Positions 18,059 to 25,376 of a stretch of 64,000 bases of DNA are shown in pieces. The translations under genes were made by a program, and so were the position numbers. Numbering within the stretch: position 1 is the stretch's first letter; each line of letters opens with the position of its first letter. The notes beneath the pieces are model-generated. The model saw only the letters and a program-made list of their open reading frames with translations, did not search any database and was not told the DNA's origin. Origin of the DNA: an uncultured eubacterium 1-6 (GTDB lineage Bacteria; Bacillota; Clostridia; Lachnospirales; Lachnospiraceae); the NCBI GenBank assembly GCA_903789595.1, contig CAIFEZ010000006.1, positions 83,938-147,937 on the forward strand, given 5' to 3'.

Positions 18059-18892
18059 CAAACACTAAAGAAACAGAGAAATTACTGCTTGCGGCCGGAG
18101 CCGGGCCTCTGATCCGGTATCGGCGGTCCAGTCCCGGTCACAAGCAGAAGACCGGCTCCCTTATGGGAGTGACGAAAGAAGAAGCTTATCAGGGAACGTC
18201 CGCCGAAAGGTGCTGGTGAGTGGAAACTGGAGTCAGCAAACAACAAAGAATGAGCCAGTAGTCGGCAGGAATATTTTCCATCGGGCAAGACCCAGTAAAG
18301 AAGCTAAGCTGACACCCTGGTTATGGGCAGGCGGAACGAAGGAAGTGAGGACCCGCGGGAAACCGAAGGTGATCCTGGTAGATACGGGAGGTGCGCTGCC
18401 ATAGAGGGAAGGGTTATACAACGGCCATACATAGCAGAATGAATGACGTTCTGTTTCGTATACCCAAAAACCTCTATTCTCGTACCAGATACTCAGAGAT
18501 GCCCATTCTTCCGGCTCATTCAACAGAGATATAACATTGAGAAATCCTTTAAAGAGAAAAACACTTGATTTTATAGGGAGGCTTACGGCCATTTTTGTTA
18601 CCAGGTAACGTCGAAAAACTCTCGTATCTATAATCTGGCATCCATAGATGAATTTTAAATTCATTTTCATTTGAAAAGCGTTTGATCCAAAGGGGCATGA
18701 ATGCTGATATCGGGGTGGTAGAATATAACACGAAAGATTCTGCTGGAAAGCCCGTCCGCAATAGTGATGAAGAAAAACATCCAAACAGGCAAAAAACTTC
18801 ATCGGATGCTGGTGGAATCGACGAAGGGGTGATATACTGATATTGAAGAAAAATGTAATAAATGTCAATAATCTTCATTTGCAGGTAGAAAT
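18059..18892. other. Gap of about 830 bases without an intact gene
   Basis: Begins with GC-rich sequence that could fold strongly, including the hairpin GGCTCCC-TTAT-GGGAG (about 18154-18170); almost the same 22 bases recur near 27598. The stretch to about 18400 has purine-rich runs such as GGAAGTGAGGACCC that suggest a structured RNA or element end, but no family is recognised. A small open frame of 47 codons (18696-18839) has no ribosome site and no recognisable domain. The rest is AT-rich and featureless. Confidence 0.4.
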
Positions 18893-20140
18893 ATGAAGGA
18901 AATCAAACGCGACATCTATCTGAACAGGTTGATCAGACGCCGTGAAAACGGACTTATCAAAGTGATTACCGGAATCCGGAGAAGCGGTAAATTTTACCTT
19001 CTGGATCCGATCTTTCGAAATTACCTGTTGTCGGAGGGTATTCGTGAAGATCATATTATAAAGATCGAACTGGACAGAGAATCAAATCGCAGGTATTATC
19101 ACGATCCCCATGCGTTTGATCAATATATTCGTTCCTTTGTCAAAGATGAACAGATGTATTACATCATTCTGGATGAAATACAACTGGTTGACGATTTTGA
19201 ATATATCTTAAACGGTTTGCTTTATGAAAAAAATCTTGATGTTTACGTAACAGGCAGCAATTCCAGATTTTTGTCATCCGACATCATTACAGAATTCCGC
19301 GGGAGGGGAGATCAGATCCGGGTGCAGCCGCTCTCTTTTTCCGAGTATCTCCCCGCATGTGGTATAGAAGACAAGTATGATGCCTGGAATGAGTATATGA
19401 CATATGGCGGGATGCCTTTTGTTATCTCTATACAGGAGGAACAAGACAAGGCGGCATATCTGAAAAATCTGTTTGAACAGGTATATTTTAGAGATATACT
19501 CGAGCGATATGATATAAGAAGGAAGGACATATTGGACTCCCTGGTAAATGTTCTCGCTTCTTCGGTCGGTTCCCTGACAAATCCGCAGAAAATATATGAC
19601 ACATTTAGAAGTAATGGCGAGAAAGCACTCTCATTAAATACGATAAGCTCTTATCTTTCTTATTTGGAAGACGCATTTATTGTGAGCAGGGCGGAACGCT
19701 ATGATATCAAAGGGCGAAAATATATCAGTACCCCTCAGAAGTATTACTTTACGGATCTGGGCTTAAGAAATGCCAGATTGAATTTCAGGCAGCAGGAAGA
19801 AACCCATTTAATGGAAAATGCACTGTATAATGAACTGTTGTTCCGCGGATATCATGTCGATGTGGGAGTTGTCGAAATCCGCGAACAAGGCAGGCGAAAA
19901 AGCACAGAAGTGGACTTCGTATGCAATGAAGGCAGTAATCGGTATTATATACAGTCTGCGCTTCATCTGGATACGCAGGAGAAGACGTTGCAGGAGAGCA
20001 AATCTCTGAATCACATTGGGGATAATTTCAAAAAAATCATTGTGGTAAAGGATCATATCAAACCCTGGCGGACAGAAGATGGGATATCTGTAATCGGCAT
20101 TATGGATTTTATGCTTGATCCGGAAAGCCTGATTCATTGA
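18893..20140 (+). CDS. DUF4143-type AAA+ ATPase with altered P-loop
   Basis: 415 residues. The AAA domain (about 1-200) has IKVITGIRRSGKFYLL where the family normally has GK[S/T]; the residue after Lys is Phe, one base from Ser. Walker B is clear as YYIILDEIQ, sensor 1 as VTGSNSRFL, and EFRGRGDQIRVQPLSFSEY is the usual family block. The C-terminal DUF4143 domain contains YYFTDLGLRNARLNF and a PD-(D/E)XK-like TEVDFVC core. These ATPases are common and of unclear role. The P-loop change suggests loss of ATP hydrolysis. Remnants of relatives lie at 24665 and 48145. Confidence 0.8.
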   Translation: MKEIKRDIYLNRLIRRRENGLIKVITGIRRSGKFYLLDPIFRNYLLSEGIREDHIIKIELDRESNRRYYHDPHAFDQYIRSFVKDEQMYYIILDEIQLVDDFEYILNGLLYEKNLDVYVTGSNSRFLSSDIITEFRGRGDQIRVQPLSFSEYLPACGIEDKYDAWNEYMTYGGMPFVISIQEEQDKAAYLKNLFEQVYFRDILERYDIRRKDILDSLVNVLASSVGSLTNPQKIYDTFRSNGEKALSLNTISSYLSYLEDAFIVSRAERYDIKGRKYISTPQKYYFTDLGLRNARLNFRQQEETHLMENALYNELLFRGYHVDVGVVEIREQGRRKSTEVDFVCNEGSNRYYIQSALHLDTQEKTLQESKSLNHIGDNFKKIIVVKDHIKPWRTEDGISVIGIMDFMLDPESLIH

Positions 20141-20171
20141 TAAAAAGAATGGCATTCCGGAGAAAAACGAA

Positions 20172-20233
20172 TGTCAGAAATTCTGACACGAAAGTATTCG
20201 GCATTTCCCGTCCGGCCTCTTATAATCAGAAAT
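20172..20233. repeat. 62-bp repeat with palindrome, copy A
   Basis: Starts with the palindrome TGTCAG-AAATT-CTGACA and is identical except one base to 31959-32020. It follows the DUF4143 gene by about 30 bases. Copy B sits next to the second DUF3784 gene. Confidence 0.8.
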
Positions 20234-20281
20234 GAAGGAGAGCAAGTCGTCACAAGGCACAATATGGAATAGGAATGTGTC

Positions 20282-20374
20282 TTTGGCAGAACGCCGCGCC
20301 TGGACGATTCCGCCAGATGATTTGCCTGCAGATGTGGTGATTGATTCTGGCATGAGGCAGAACTGGGAAGCATA
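20282..20374 (+). pseudogene. Repeated C-terminal peptide fragment (ERR-WTI-PDDLPAD), copy A
   Basis: A 30-codon stretch LAERRAWTIPPDDLPADVV ending in TAA. It is closely related to 28462-28553, which reads WLERRVWTILPDDLPADAV. Both lie after accessory genes and look like the 3' end of the same lost gene. The parent family is not recognised. Confidence 0.45.
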
Positions 20375-20533
20375 ACACTCTGTAACAATTGACTCGATGT
20401 ACAAAATTTTGACAACAGGCACATGGCATGAAGTAAACGATAAACCATGGTGACAGACAGGCGATTTCAGGCAGCACCGGGACGAAACCGGCGATAACAA
20501 GTGGAAACAGATCATCAAAAAATAATTTGAGAT

Positions 20534-21079
20534 GGATTCCCGACACTCCGCAGTGGATCTTCTGCTGCTCCGTCTGAGAACGGTGCAGCCGCTTCCTCCG
20601 GGAAAGCAGAGGCAGGAGAATCCGTTGATGGAGAATCGGCCGGGGCGGACGCTGTTTCCGCGGACCAGAACGGATTCTTTGCTCCGAATGACAGCATTGA
20701 CTTTTCAAATGTAAAGATTGAGCCGCTCTTCGAGGAGCAGGTGGACTTTGATACCTTCAGCAAGTCCGACTTCCGGGCAGTCAAGGTGAAAGAATGCTCC
20801 GCAGTTCCGAAGTCCAAGAAGCTCCTGAAGTTCGTCCTGGATGACGGAACAGGCACGGACCGCATCATTCTCTCCGGTATTCACGCTTACTATGAGCCGG
20901 AGGAGCTGGTCGGAAAGACCCTGATCGCCATCACCAATCTCCCGCCGAGAAAGATGATGGGCATCGACTCCTGCGGAATGCTTCTCTCCGCTGTGAACAA
21001 CAAGAAGGACAGCGACGAGGAAGAACTCCATCTTCTGATGGTGGACAACCACATCCCGGCCGGCGCGAAGCTGTATTGA
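20534..21079 (+). pseudogene. Partial lysS copy: tRNA-binding domain and linker
   Basis: Reads in one frame from FPTLRSG (the end of the LysRS catalytic core) through an Ala/Gly/Ser-rich linker into a complete tRNA-binding domain (SDFRAVKVKECSAVPKSKK to NHIPAGAKLY). The protein is almost identical to lysS at 8326-8707, while many third codon positions differ, so it derives from a diverged allele rather than a fresh duplication. The linker is longer (about 49 against 33 residues). Upstream the frame meets a stop at 20528. A GTG at 20741 preceded by GAGGAG could in principle give a free-standing 112-residue domain. Confidence 0.85.
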
Positions 21080-21100
21080 TTTACATGTCAAAAACCTTCA

Positions 21101-21142
21101 AGGCACTCCTTTTCAGAATCCATCTGAGAGGGGTGCCTTTTT
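21101..21142 (+). terminator. lysS-type terminator, copy 2
   Basis: AGGCACTCC against GGGGTGCCT with the inner CAG/CTG helix and TTTTT. It belongs to the partial lysS copy. Confidence 0.88.
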
Positions 21143-21317
21143 GCGTGCAAACAGCAGGAAAAAAGGTCGGTAAGAAGAACCGGAAGAAGGATCAGCGGGA
21201 TCCGGATGCGATTTATCAGGAGGGCGGATAGATCCTTCTCTTTGAGAAAAGGCAAAGTGAGAAGTATTCATTGTCCTCGTGGGCGCTTTATGGTATGTTC
21301 AACTTATAGGCGCAGTC

Positions 21318-21346
21318 GCTTGCGGTCGCAAATTGCGACCGCAAGC
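21318..21346. repeat. Perfect 14-bp inverted repeat
   Basis: GCTTGCGGTCGCAA (21318-21331), one A, then TTGCGACCGCAAGC (21333-21346). It lies at the left edge of the duplicated DUF3784 segment, which begins within its right arm. A similar CGCTTGCGATCACAATTT occurs near 24536. Confidence 0.8.
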
Positions 21347-21768
21347 TTTGAGAGATTGCAAGAGCCGTGATCACGAGCGTGGTAAATGATTCATAGTCAG
21401 CGTAAGTGAATAGAGAAAGGGGTAAATGAATATGTCGATAAAGGAATTCTGCATTATCTTGGACCTGGTAATGGCTGCCATTTTCTTTTTGATTGGGTTC
21501 TTGTTTTACAGATCAAACGGGAGAGTAGCGAACTTCTTAACAGGCTATAATATGAAATCCGCTGAAGAACGCAAAAAATATGATGAGAAGAAAATGTGTA
21601 AGGATTACGGAAAGCATATGATGCTATGGCCGATTCCCTTTTTCATTGGAGCTGTTATTGACTTCGTTTTTCCTGTAAAGGGAACATTGATCGCATGGGT
21701 CATATGGTCAGGCATGTTTATTCTGTTACTGATCGAAAGATATAAAAGAGAAAGATAAATCAGAATTT
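21342..21768. repeat. 427-bp duplicated segment with DUF3784 gene, copy A
   Basis: Nearly identical to 32036-32462 (offset 10,694). It includes the upstream region GAGAGATTGCAAGAGCCGTG, the whole gene and the AAATCAGAATTT motif at the stop codon. The few differences point to a recent duplication. Confidence 0.9.
21426..21758 (+). CDS. DUF3784 small membrane protein, copy A
   Basis: 110 residues with a membrane helix at 8-28 (IILDLVMAAIFFLIGFLFY) and two more at about 70-85 and 88-105. The central motif FLTGYNMKSAEERKKYDEKKMCKDYGK is the DUF3784 signature (GYN-S-EE--KYD-K-LC). Family function is unknown; members occur as small accessory membrane proteins in Clostridia. AAAGGGG precedes the ATG. 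The second copy at 32120 differs by three residues, and a third, frameshifted relative lies at 24060. Confidence 0.85.
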   Translation: MNMSIKEFCIILDLVMAAIFFLIGFLFYRSNGRVANFLTGYNMKSAEERKKYDEKKMCKDYGKHMMLWPIPFFIGAVIDFVFPVKGTLIAWVIWSGMFILLLIERYKRER

Positions 21769-21802
21769 GTATTGTTGTGGATCTTAAATTCATTACAAAA
21801 AT

Positions 21803-21836
21803 AAGCATCAGTGTGTGTAACACATAACTGATGCTT
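21803..21836. terminator. Bidirectional terminator
   Basis: AAGCATCAGT (21803-21812) / ACTGATGCTT (21827-21836) flanked by A/T-rich tracts, between the convergent DUF3784 and radical SAM genes. Confidence 0.8.
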
Positions 21837-21842
21837 TAAAAT

Positions 21843-22712
21843 TTATAAGCCACGCTGGAATGAATTTCTTTTTGGAATATTTCCTGCGATGGCCTTATCA
21901 AGAATGTGCAGAATCGTTTCTTTATCTTTGGGGAGAACACCGTCAATTGAAACGTAATTAGACGCATGATTACTGGTAAAATGCAAATCTGGTACTTGGA
22001 GATTTTTAACCAGTTCTCTTGTTTCAATCAAGCATTCCGTATCATTCAGAACATGAAAATTTCCCTGCTCTATATCCTGATACATTTTTGTGCCGGGCAC
22101 AGGGGTGTAAGTCATGGCAGCTAAATCGGTTGGCTGCATCTGATTGATCATATTAGCAGTTGCTAAAGCGTTATCAGCAGAGCGTTCTTTTCCAGCAAGT
22201 CCGATTAAAATAATGGCATAGAGTTCCATGCCCGATTCTACAAGATTTTGTCCAGCTTCTAACATCTGTGCAGAATTGACACCTTTACAGGTATCTTTTA
22301 GTACCTTATCATCGCCAGTTTCGACACCTAAATAGGCTTTTCTCAGTCCGGCATCATAGAGCAGTTTGAGTTCTTCTTTGCTTTTGGAAAGTGTGCTTCT
22401 GGGACCTGCATAGGTTGCAACTTCCTGAAGTTCTGGAAAAGTGCGGTGAAGCTTATGCAGGATTTTTAACAAGTCTGATGTAGGCATAGCAATCGCATCG
22501 CCATCGCATAGAAAAACTTGATGGACATTTTTATATGCCTGTTTTGCCATATCAATATCCTCCATGACCTCATTGAGGTTTCGGACATGATATTTTTTAT
22601 CTTTGAACATTCCACAAAATGTACAGGCATTATGGGAACATCCGATTGTAACTTGCAATAGATAGCTTTTCCACTCACTAGGTGGTCTGTATATATTCCC
22701 TTCATAACGCAT
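21843..22712 (-). CDS. Radical SAM protein (B12-independent, HemN/Elp3-like group)
   Basis: 289 residues. The N-terminal cluster motif CSHNACTFC (Cys-x5-Cys-x2-Cys spacing) binds the SAM-reducing [4Fe-4S] cluster. The barrel continues with VFLCDGDAIAMP, KAYLGVETGDDKVL and GMELYAIILIGLAGKE, typical of the unassigned radical SAM proteins annotated near oxygen-stress genes in Firmicutes. No second cluster motif is seen at the C-terminus. Substrate unknown. It is divergent from an HxlR regulator with about 155 bases between them, which may be its controller. Confidence 0.85.
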   Translation of the reverse strand: MRYEGNIYRPPSEWKSYLLQVTIGCSHNACTFCGMFKDKKYHVRNLNEVMEDIDMAKQAYKNVHQVFLCDGDAIAMPTSDLLKILHKLHRTFPELQEVATYAGPRSTLSKSKEELKLLYDAGLRKAYLGVETGDDKVLKDTCKGVNSAQMLEAGQNLVESGMELYAIILIGLAGKERSADNALATANMINQMQPTDLAAMTYTPVPGTKMYQDIEQGNFHVLNDTECLIETRELVKNLQVPDLHFTSNHASNYVSIDGVLPKDKETILHILDKAIAGNIPKRNSFQRGL

Positions 22713-22867
22713 TTGAATTCATCTCCTTTAACTTATTTACAGCTGTTGAAATTTCAGGTATAATTTTAATACCAGATAAAAATATTATATCTGCTGTAAG
22801 ATTTATTACAAGTACGCAGAATAATCGTACCAGGTATGAAAATATATACTTAAAGGAGAGAGTGCAA

Positions 22868-23194
22868 ATGGATACTGAAACATCATATACTGAAAAATGT
22901 CCATTACGATACGCATTAGATAAGATCGGTGGAAAGTGGAAAATACCGATTCTATGGGAATTGAACATTCATGAAGTTATGCGGTTCAATCAATTGAAAA
23001 AAGAAATTCATGGAATAACAAATACAATGCTGGCAAATTCGTTGCAGGAATTAATCGGTGATGGATTATTAAAAAGAGTTCAGTATAATGAAATGCCATT
23101 AAGAGTAGAGTATTCTCTAACAGAGACAGGAAAATCATTATTTCCGATTCTTTCACAGATTACAGAGTGGGGAAAAAAACAGCAGGAAGATTAG
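22868..23194 (+). CDS. HxlR-family transcriptional regulator
   Basis: 108 residues from the ATG at 22868, with AAAGGAGAG upstream. The winged-helix signature is complete: EKCPLRYALDKIGGKWKIPILWEL (with the conserved Cys), MRFNQLKKEI, ITNTMLANSLQEL and VEYSLTETGKSL. HxlR proteins sense aldehydes, quinones or disulfide stress and usually control a divergent gene, here the radical SAM gene. A motif AAACTTCCAGTTTGTA follows its stop by three bases. Confidence 0.9.
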   Translation: MDTETSYTEKCPLRYALDKIGGKWKIPILWELNIHEVMRFNQLKKEIHGITNTMLANSLQELIGDGLLKRVQYNEMPLRVEYSLTETGKSLFPILSQITEWGKKQQED

Positions 23195-23197
23195 GCA

Positions 23198-23213
23198 TAA
23201 ACTTCCAGTTTGT
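23198..23213. repeat. Cassette-type motif after the HxlR gene
   Basis: AAACTTCCAGTTTGTA; the core AAACT-TCC-AGTTT is a perfect inverted repeat. Members of this motif family follow the stop codons of the methyltransferase, DUF3784, GNAT, Cys-rich and DUF554 genes. Confidence 0.5.
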
Positions 23214-23250
23214 AGTGATAGGTAAGTTAGAATTTATCGGAGAGGAACAG

Positions 23251-24000
23251 ATGGATTACCAGAAAATAAATGCAGAAACTATTGATCGATGGGTAGAAGA
23301 AGGCTGGGAATGGGGACAACCGATCAGTCATGAGGAATACATCAAGGCCAGGCATGGTATCTGGGACGTGGTGTTGACCCCTACGAAAAAAGTACCTCAT
23401 GAGTGGTTTGGCGACCTGACAGGGAAAAAAGTTCTTGGCCTGGCGAGCGGGGGTGGACAGCAAATGCCTGTTTTTGCTGCGCTTGGAGCAGATTGCACAG
23501 TCCTAGATTACTCTGTGAAACAGCTGGAAAGCGAGAGGTATGTTGCTGAGCGTGAAGGTTACGATATTCATATCATTCGCGGAGACATGACAAAGACACT
23601 ACCATTTGAAGATGAGGCATTTGATTTGATTTTCCATCCGGTATCCAACTGCTACGTAAAAGATGTAAAAGGAATCTGGAAAGAATGCTGGCGAGTTCTA
23701 AAAAAAGGCGGCCTTCTCTTATCCGGAGTCGATCATTATATCAATTATGTCGTTGATGAAAACGAGTGTGAGATCATCAATAGTTTGCCATTCGATCCAA
23801 CGAAAAATGAAGATTATAGAAAACAACTCGAAAGAGATGATGCCGGGATGCAGTTTTCGCACACCCTCGAGGAACAGATTAATGGACAGCTTGAGGCGGG
23901 TTTTACTCTTATGAGCCTCTACGAGGACACGAATGGAGAAGGACGTCTGCATGATCTGAACATACCAACTTTTCTTGCGATGAGATCAAAAAAATCATAA
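23251..24000 (+). CDS. SAM-dependent class I methyltransferase
   Basis: 249 residues with ATG at 23251 after GGAGAGGAAC. A Rossmann SAM-binding domain is evident: motif I KVLGLASGGGQQMPVFAALGADCTVLD (about 75-100), motif II DIHIIRGDMTKTLPFEDEAFDLIFHP and motif III LKKGGLLLSGVDHYI. It belongs to the UbiE/YafE-like Methyltransf_11 group, often small-molecule or thiol methylating; the substrate cannot be told. It is separated from the HxlR gene by a short motif and not by a terminator. Another such motif (AACTCAAGTTTGTAG, 24006) follows its stop. Confidence 0.87.
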   Translation: MDYQKINAETIDRWVEEGWEWGQPISHEEYIKARHGIWDVVLTPTKKVPHEWFGDLTGKKVLGLASGGGQQMPVFAALGADCTVLDYSVKQLESERYVAEREGYDIHIIRGDMTKTLPFEDEAFDLIFHPVSNCYVKDVKGIWKECWRVLKKGGLLLSGVDHYINYVVDENECEIINSLPFDPTKNEDYRKQLERDDAGMQFSHTLEEQINGQLEAGFTLMSLYEDTNGEGRLHDLNIPTFLAMRSKKS

Positions 24001-24005
24001 TAGAT

Positions 24006-24020
24006 AACTCAAGTTTGTAG
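24006..24020. repeat. Cassette-type motif after the methyltransferase gene
   Basis: AACTCAAGTTTGTAG, a diverged member of the AAAYT-N-AGTTTGTA family, six bases after the TAA. Confidence 0.4.
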
Positions 24021-24059
24021 AGCCAAAGAAATTTGAATTTGGTGGGAGGTGTTATACAA

Positions 24060-24393
24060 ATGAAACTGGCAGACTTATCAACTGGACCAGACTGGGTAGT
24101 ATATGTTGGATTTATAATATTTGCTGTACTTTCCATAGTTTTAATTTCTGGACATGGAAGTTGGTTAATTTCCGGATATAATACAGCTTCAAAAGAAGAA
24201 AAGGCAAAATATAATGAAAAAAAAGCTATGCAGAACAATGGGAATTGGAATGTCTGTTATAGCAATTCTTCTATTAATTATGGGAGCGTTTGAAAATATT
24301 TTACCGGCATTTTTTGTGTATATTGCATTGGGTATTATTTTAGCTGATGTTGTGATAATTATTGTCTTGGGAAATACAATATGTAGAAGGTGA
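24060..24393 (+). pseudogene. DUF3784 gene with a frameshift in an A8 run
   Basis: The frame from ATG 24060 (ribosome site GGGAGGTG) encodes a membrane helix and GYNTASKEEKAKYNEKK, then hits an A8 tract at 24217-24224. Removing one A restores the DUF3784 C-terminal part: KLCRTMGIGMSVIAILLL, then two further hydrophobic helices ending at TGA 24393. It is therefore a single-base frameshift; RNA polymerase slippage on A8 could still yield some full product. It is only distantly similar to the 21426/32120 pair. Confidence 0.75.
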
Positions 24394-24394
24394 C

Positions 24395-24422
24395 AAATTC
24401 CAGTTTGTATGTACCGGCATAA
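24395..24422. repeat. Cassette-type motif after the DUF3784 pseudogene
   Basis: AAATTCCAGTTTGTATGT followed by ACCGGCATAAATGA, the same order as in the long copies at 9491 and 32837 (GCCTGAATAAATGA). Confidence 0.6.
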
Positions 24423-24664
24423 ATGAAAACGGGAAATCGATCTGGATTACATTGCAAAACACCCGGTATCTGTGCACTGGTGGGCGCTTTTACCATTCTG
24501 CTTTGAACCGGATCATGTTCGATTTTTGGACACAATCGCTTGCGATCACAATTTTCGGTATCAGGTTTTGAAGGGAATCCGGGGCACCTGGGTTTAATCG
24601 GATCTTCTTAGGAGATATATTAAAAAATGCGGATATCCGCAAAAATATCATGAGGTAACAGCGC

Positions 24665-24874
24665 ATGTATCCGAGAGAGCAGTATCTGAACAAGATCATA
24701 TCGAAGAAAGACAATGGGAGGATAAAGATCATAACAGGGCTTCGCCGAAGCGGCAAATCTGTCCTGCTTTTTCAGTTATACCGTGATTGGCTTATAAAAG
24801 AAGGAATCTATGAGGAAGAACTCCATCTTCTGATGGTTGACAACCACATCCCGGCCGGCGCGAAGCTGTATTAA
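24665..24874 (+). pseudogene. Chimera: DUF4143-ATPase N-terminus joined in frame to the lysS 3' end
   Basis: 69 codons with a good ribosome site (GAGGTAAC). Residues 1-49 are a normal DUF4143 ATPase start, including an intact P-loop TGLRRSGKSVLLF. From Tyr-Glu-Glu (base 24809) the frame becomes EELHLLMVDNHIPAGAKLY, the exact LysRS C-terminus. The lysS part matches the 20.5-kb copy more closely than the true lysS. Its terminator is also present. A 12-bp palindrome GCGGATATCCGC (24626-24637) lies upstream. Confidence 0.85.
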
Positions 24875-24896
24875 TCTCAAATTTCCAAAACCTTCA

Positions 24897-24939
24897 AGGC
24901 ACTCCTTTTCAGAATCCATCTGAGAGGGAGTGCCTTTTT
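24897..24939 (+). terminator. lysS-type terminator, copy 3
   Basis: Perfect 9-bp outer stem AGGCACTCC/GGAGTGCCT with the inner CAG/CTG helix, then TTTTT. Confidence 0.9.
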
Positions 24940-24981
24940 GCGTGCAGACAAGCGGGAAAAGAGGCTCCGGGAGGCGGAGCG

Positions 24982-25086
24982 CAATATCAAGGTGATCCAG
25001 TCCATCATCATGGGGTACAAGAACATTGAGACCACAATGGAGACCTATTTGCGGAGGCGACGGATCGGAAGAAGGAAGAATCAATA
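24982..25086 (+). pseudogene. Tyrosine integrase 3'-end remnant 2
   Basis: Reads NIKVIQSI, then MGYKNIETTMETY, and after a frame change AEATDRKKEES. Together these are the C-terminal catalytic-Tyr region of a Tn916/ICE-type integrase. Small indels break the frame. It starts directly after the third lysS-type terminator. Confidence 0.7.
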
Positions 25087-25116
25087 GGACTCTTCCGGCT
25101 TTTTAATATAAAAGTG

Positions 25117-25156
25117 ATGACACGGTGTCAGAATAACGTTATACTGACAACGTGTC
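25117..25156 (+). promoter_or_regulatory. Promoter with two overlapping operators
   Basis: -35 ATGACA (25117-25122), 17-bp spacer, -10 TATACT (25140-25145). Operator 1 GACAC-G-GTGTC (25119-25129) is a perfect palindrome over the -35; operator 2 GACAACGTGTC (25146-25156) lies just after the -10. Both are followed by AGAATA. The TetR protein encoded at 26952 is the natural candidate repressor for the flavin-reductase/alcohol-dehydrogenase genes. Confidence 0.75.
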
Positions 25157-25187
25157 AGAATATATATACTTTTTACAGGAGGTTGTC

Positions 25188-25328
25188 ATGAAGAAAAATA
25201 TTGGAGCAGCACTTGCACTTTACCCGTCACCCGTTCTTGTTGTTGGAGCCATGGTGGATGGAAAACCGAACTGGACACTGGTAGCACACGCCGGTTATGC
25301 GTCCATGCATCTTCCTTTTGAAAAATGA
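25188..25328 (+). pseudogene. Flavin reductase-like protein, truncated N-terminus
   Basis: 46 codons after a strong AGGAGG site: MKKNIGAALALYPSPVLVVG and MVDGKPNWTLVAHAGYAS match the start of flavin-reductase (FMN-binding split-barrel) proteins. The family is 170-190 residues, so most of the gene is missing. A deletion probably joined this promoter and start to the alcohol dehydrogenase gene 49 bases downstream. Confidence 0.7.
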
Positions 25329-25376
25329 GAATATTCTGCAGAACCAATGAATCAATAAGAATGGAGAAATCATACC

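Noticed and set aside
18060..18400. Possible group II intron or other ribozyme in the structured gap after IS110
   Set aside because: Purine-rich runs are suggestive, but no domain V-like hairpin or reverse transcriptase could be found.
23198..24422. Classical integron attC sites between HxlR, methyltransferase and DUF3784
   Set aside because: The motif lacks the RYYYAAC/GTTRRRY ends of attC and no IntI is in the window; reported instead as a cassette-like pattern of unknown mechanism.
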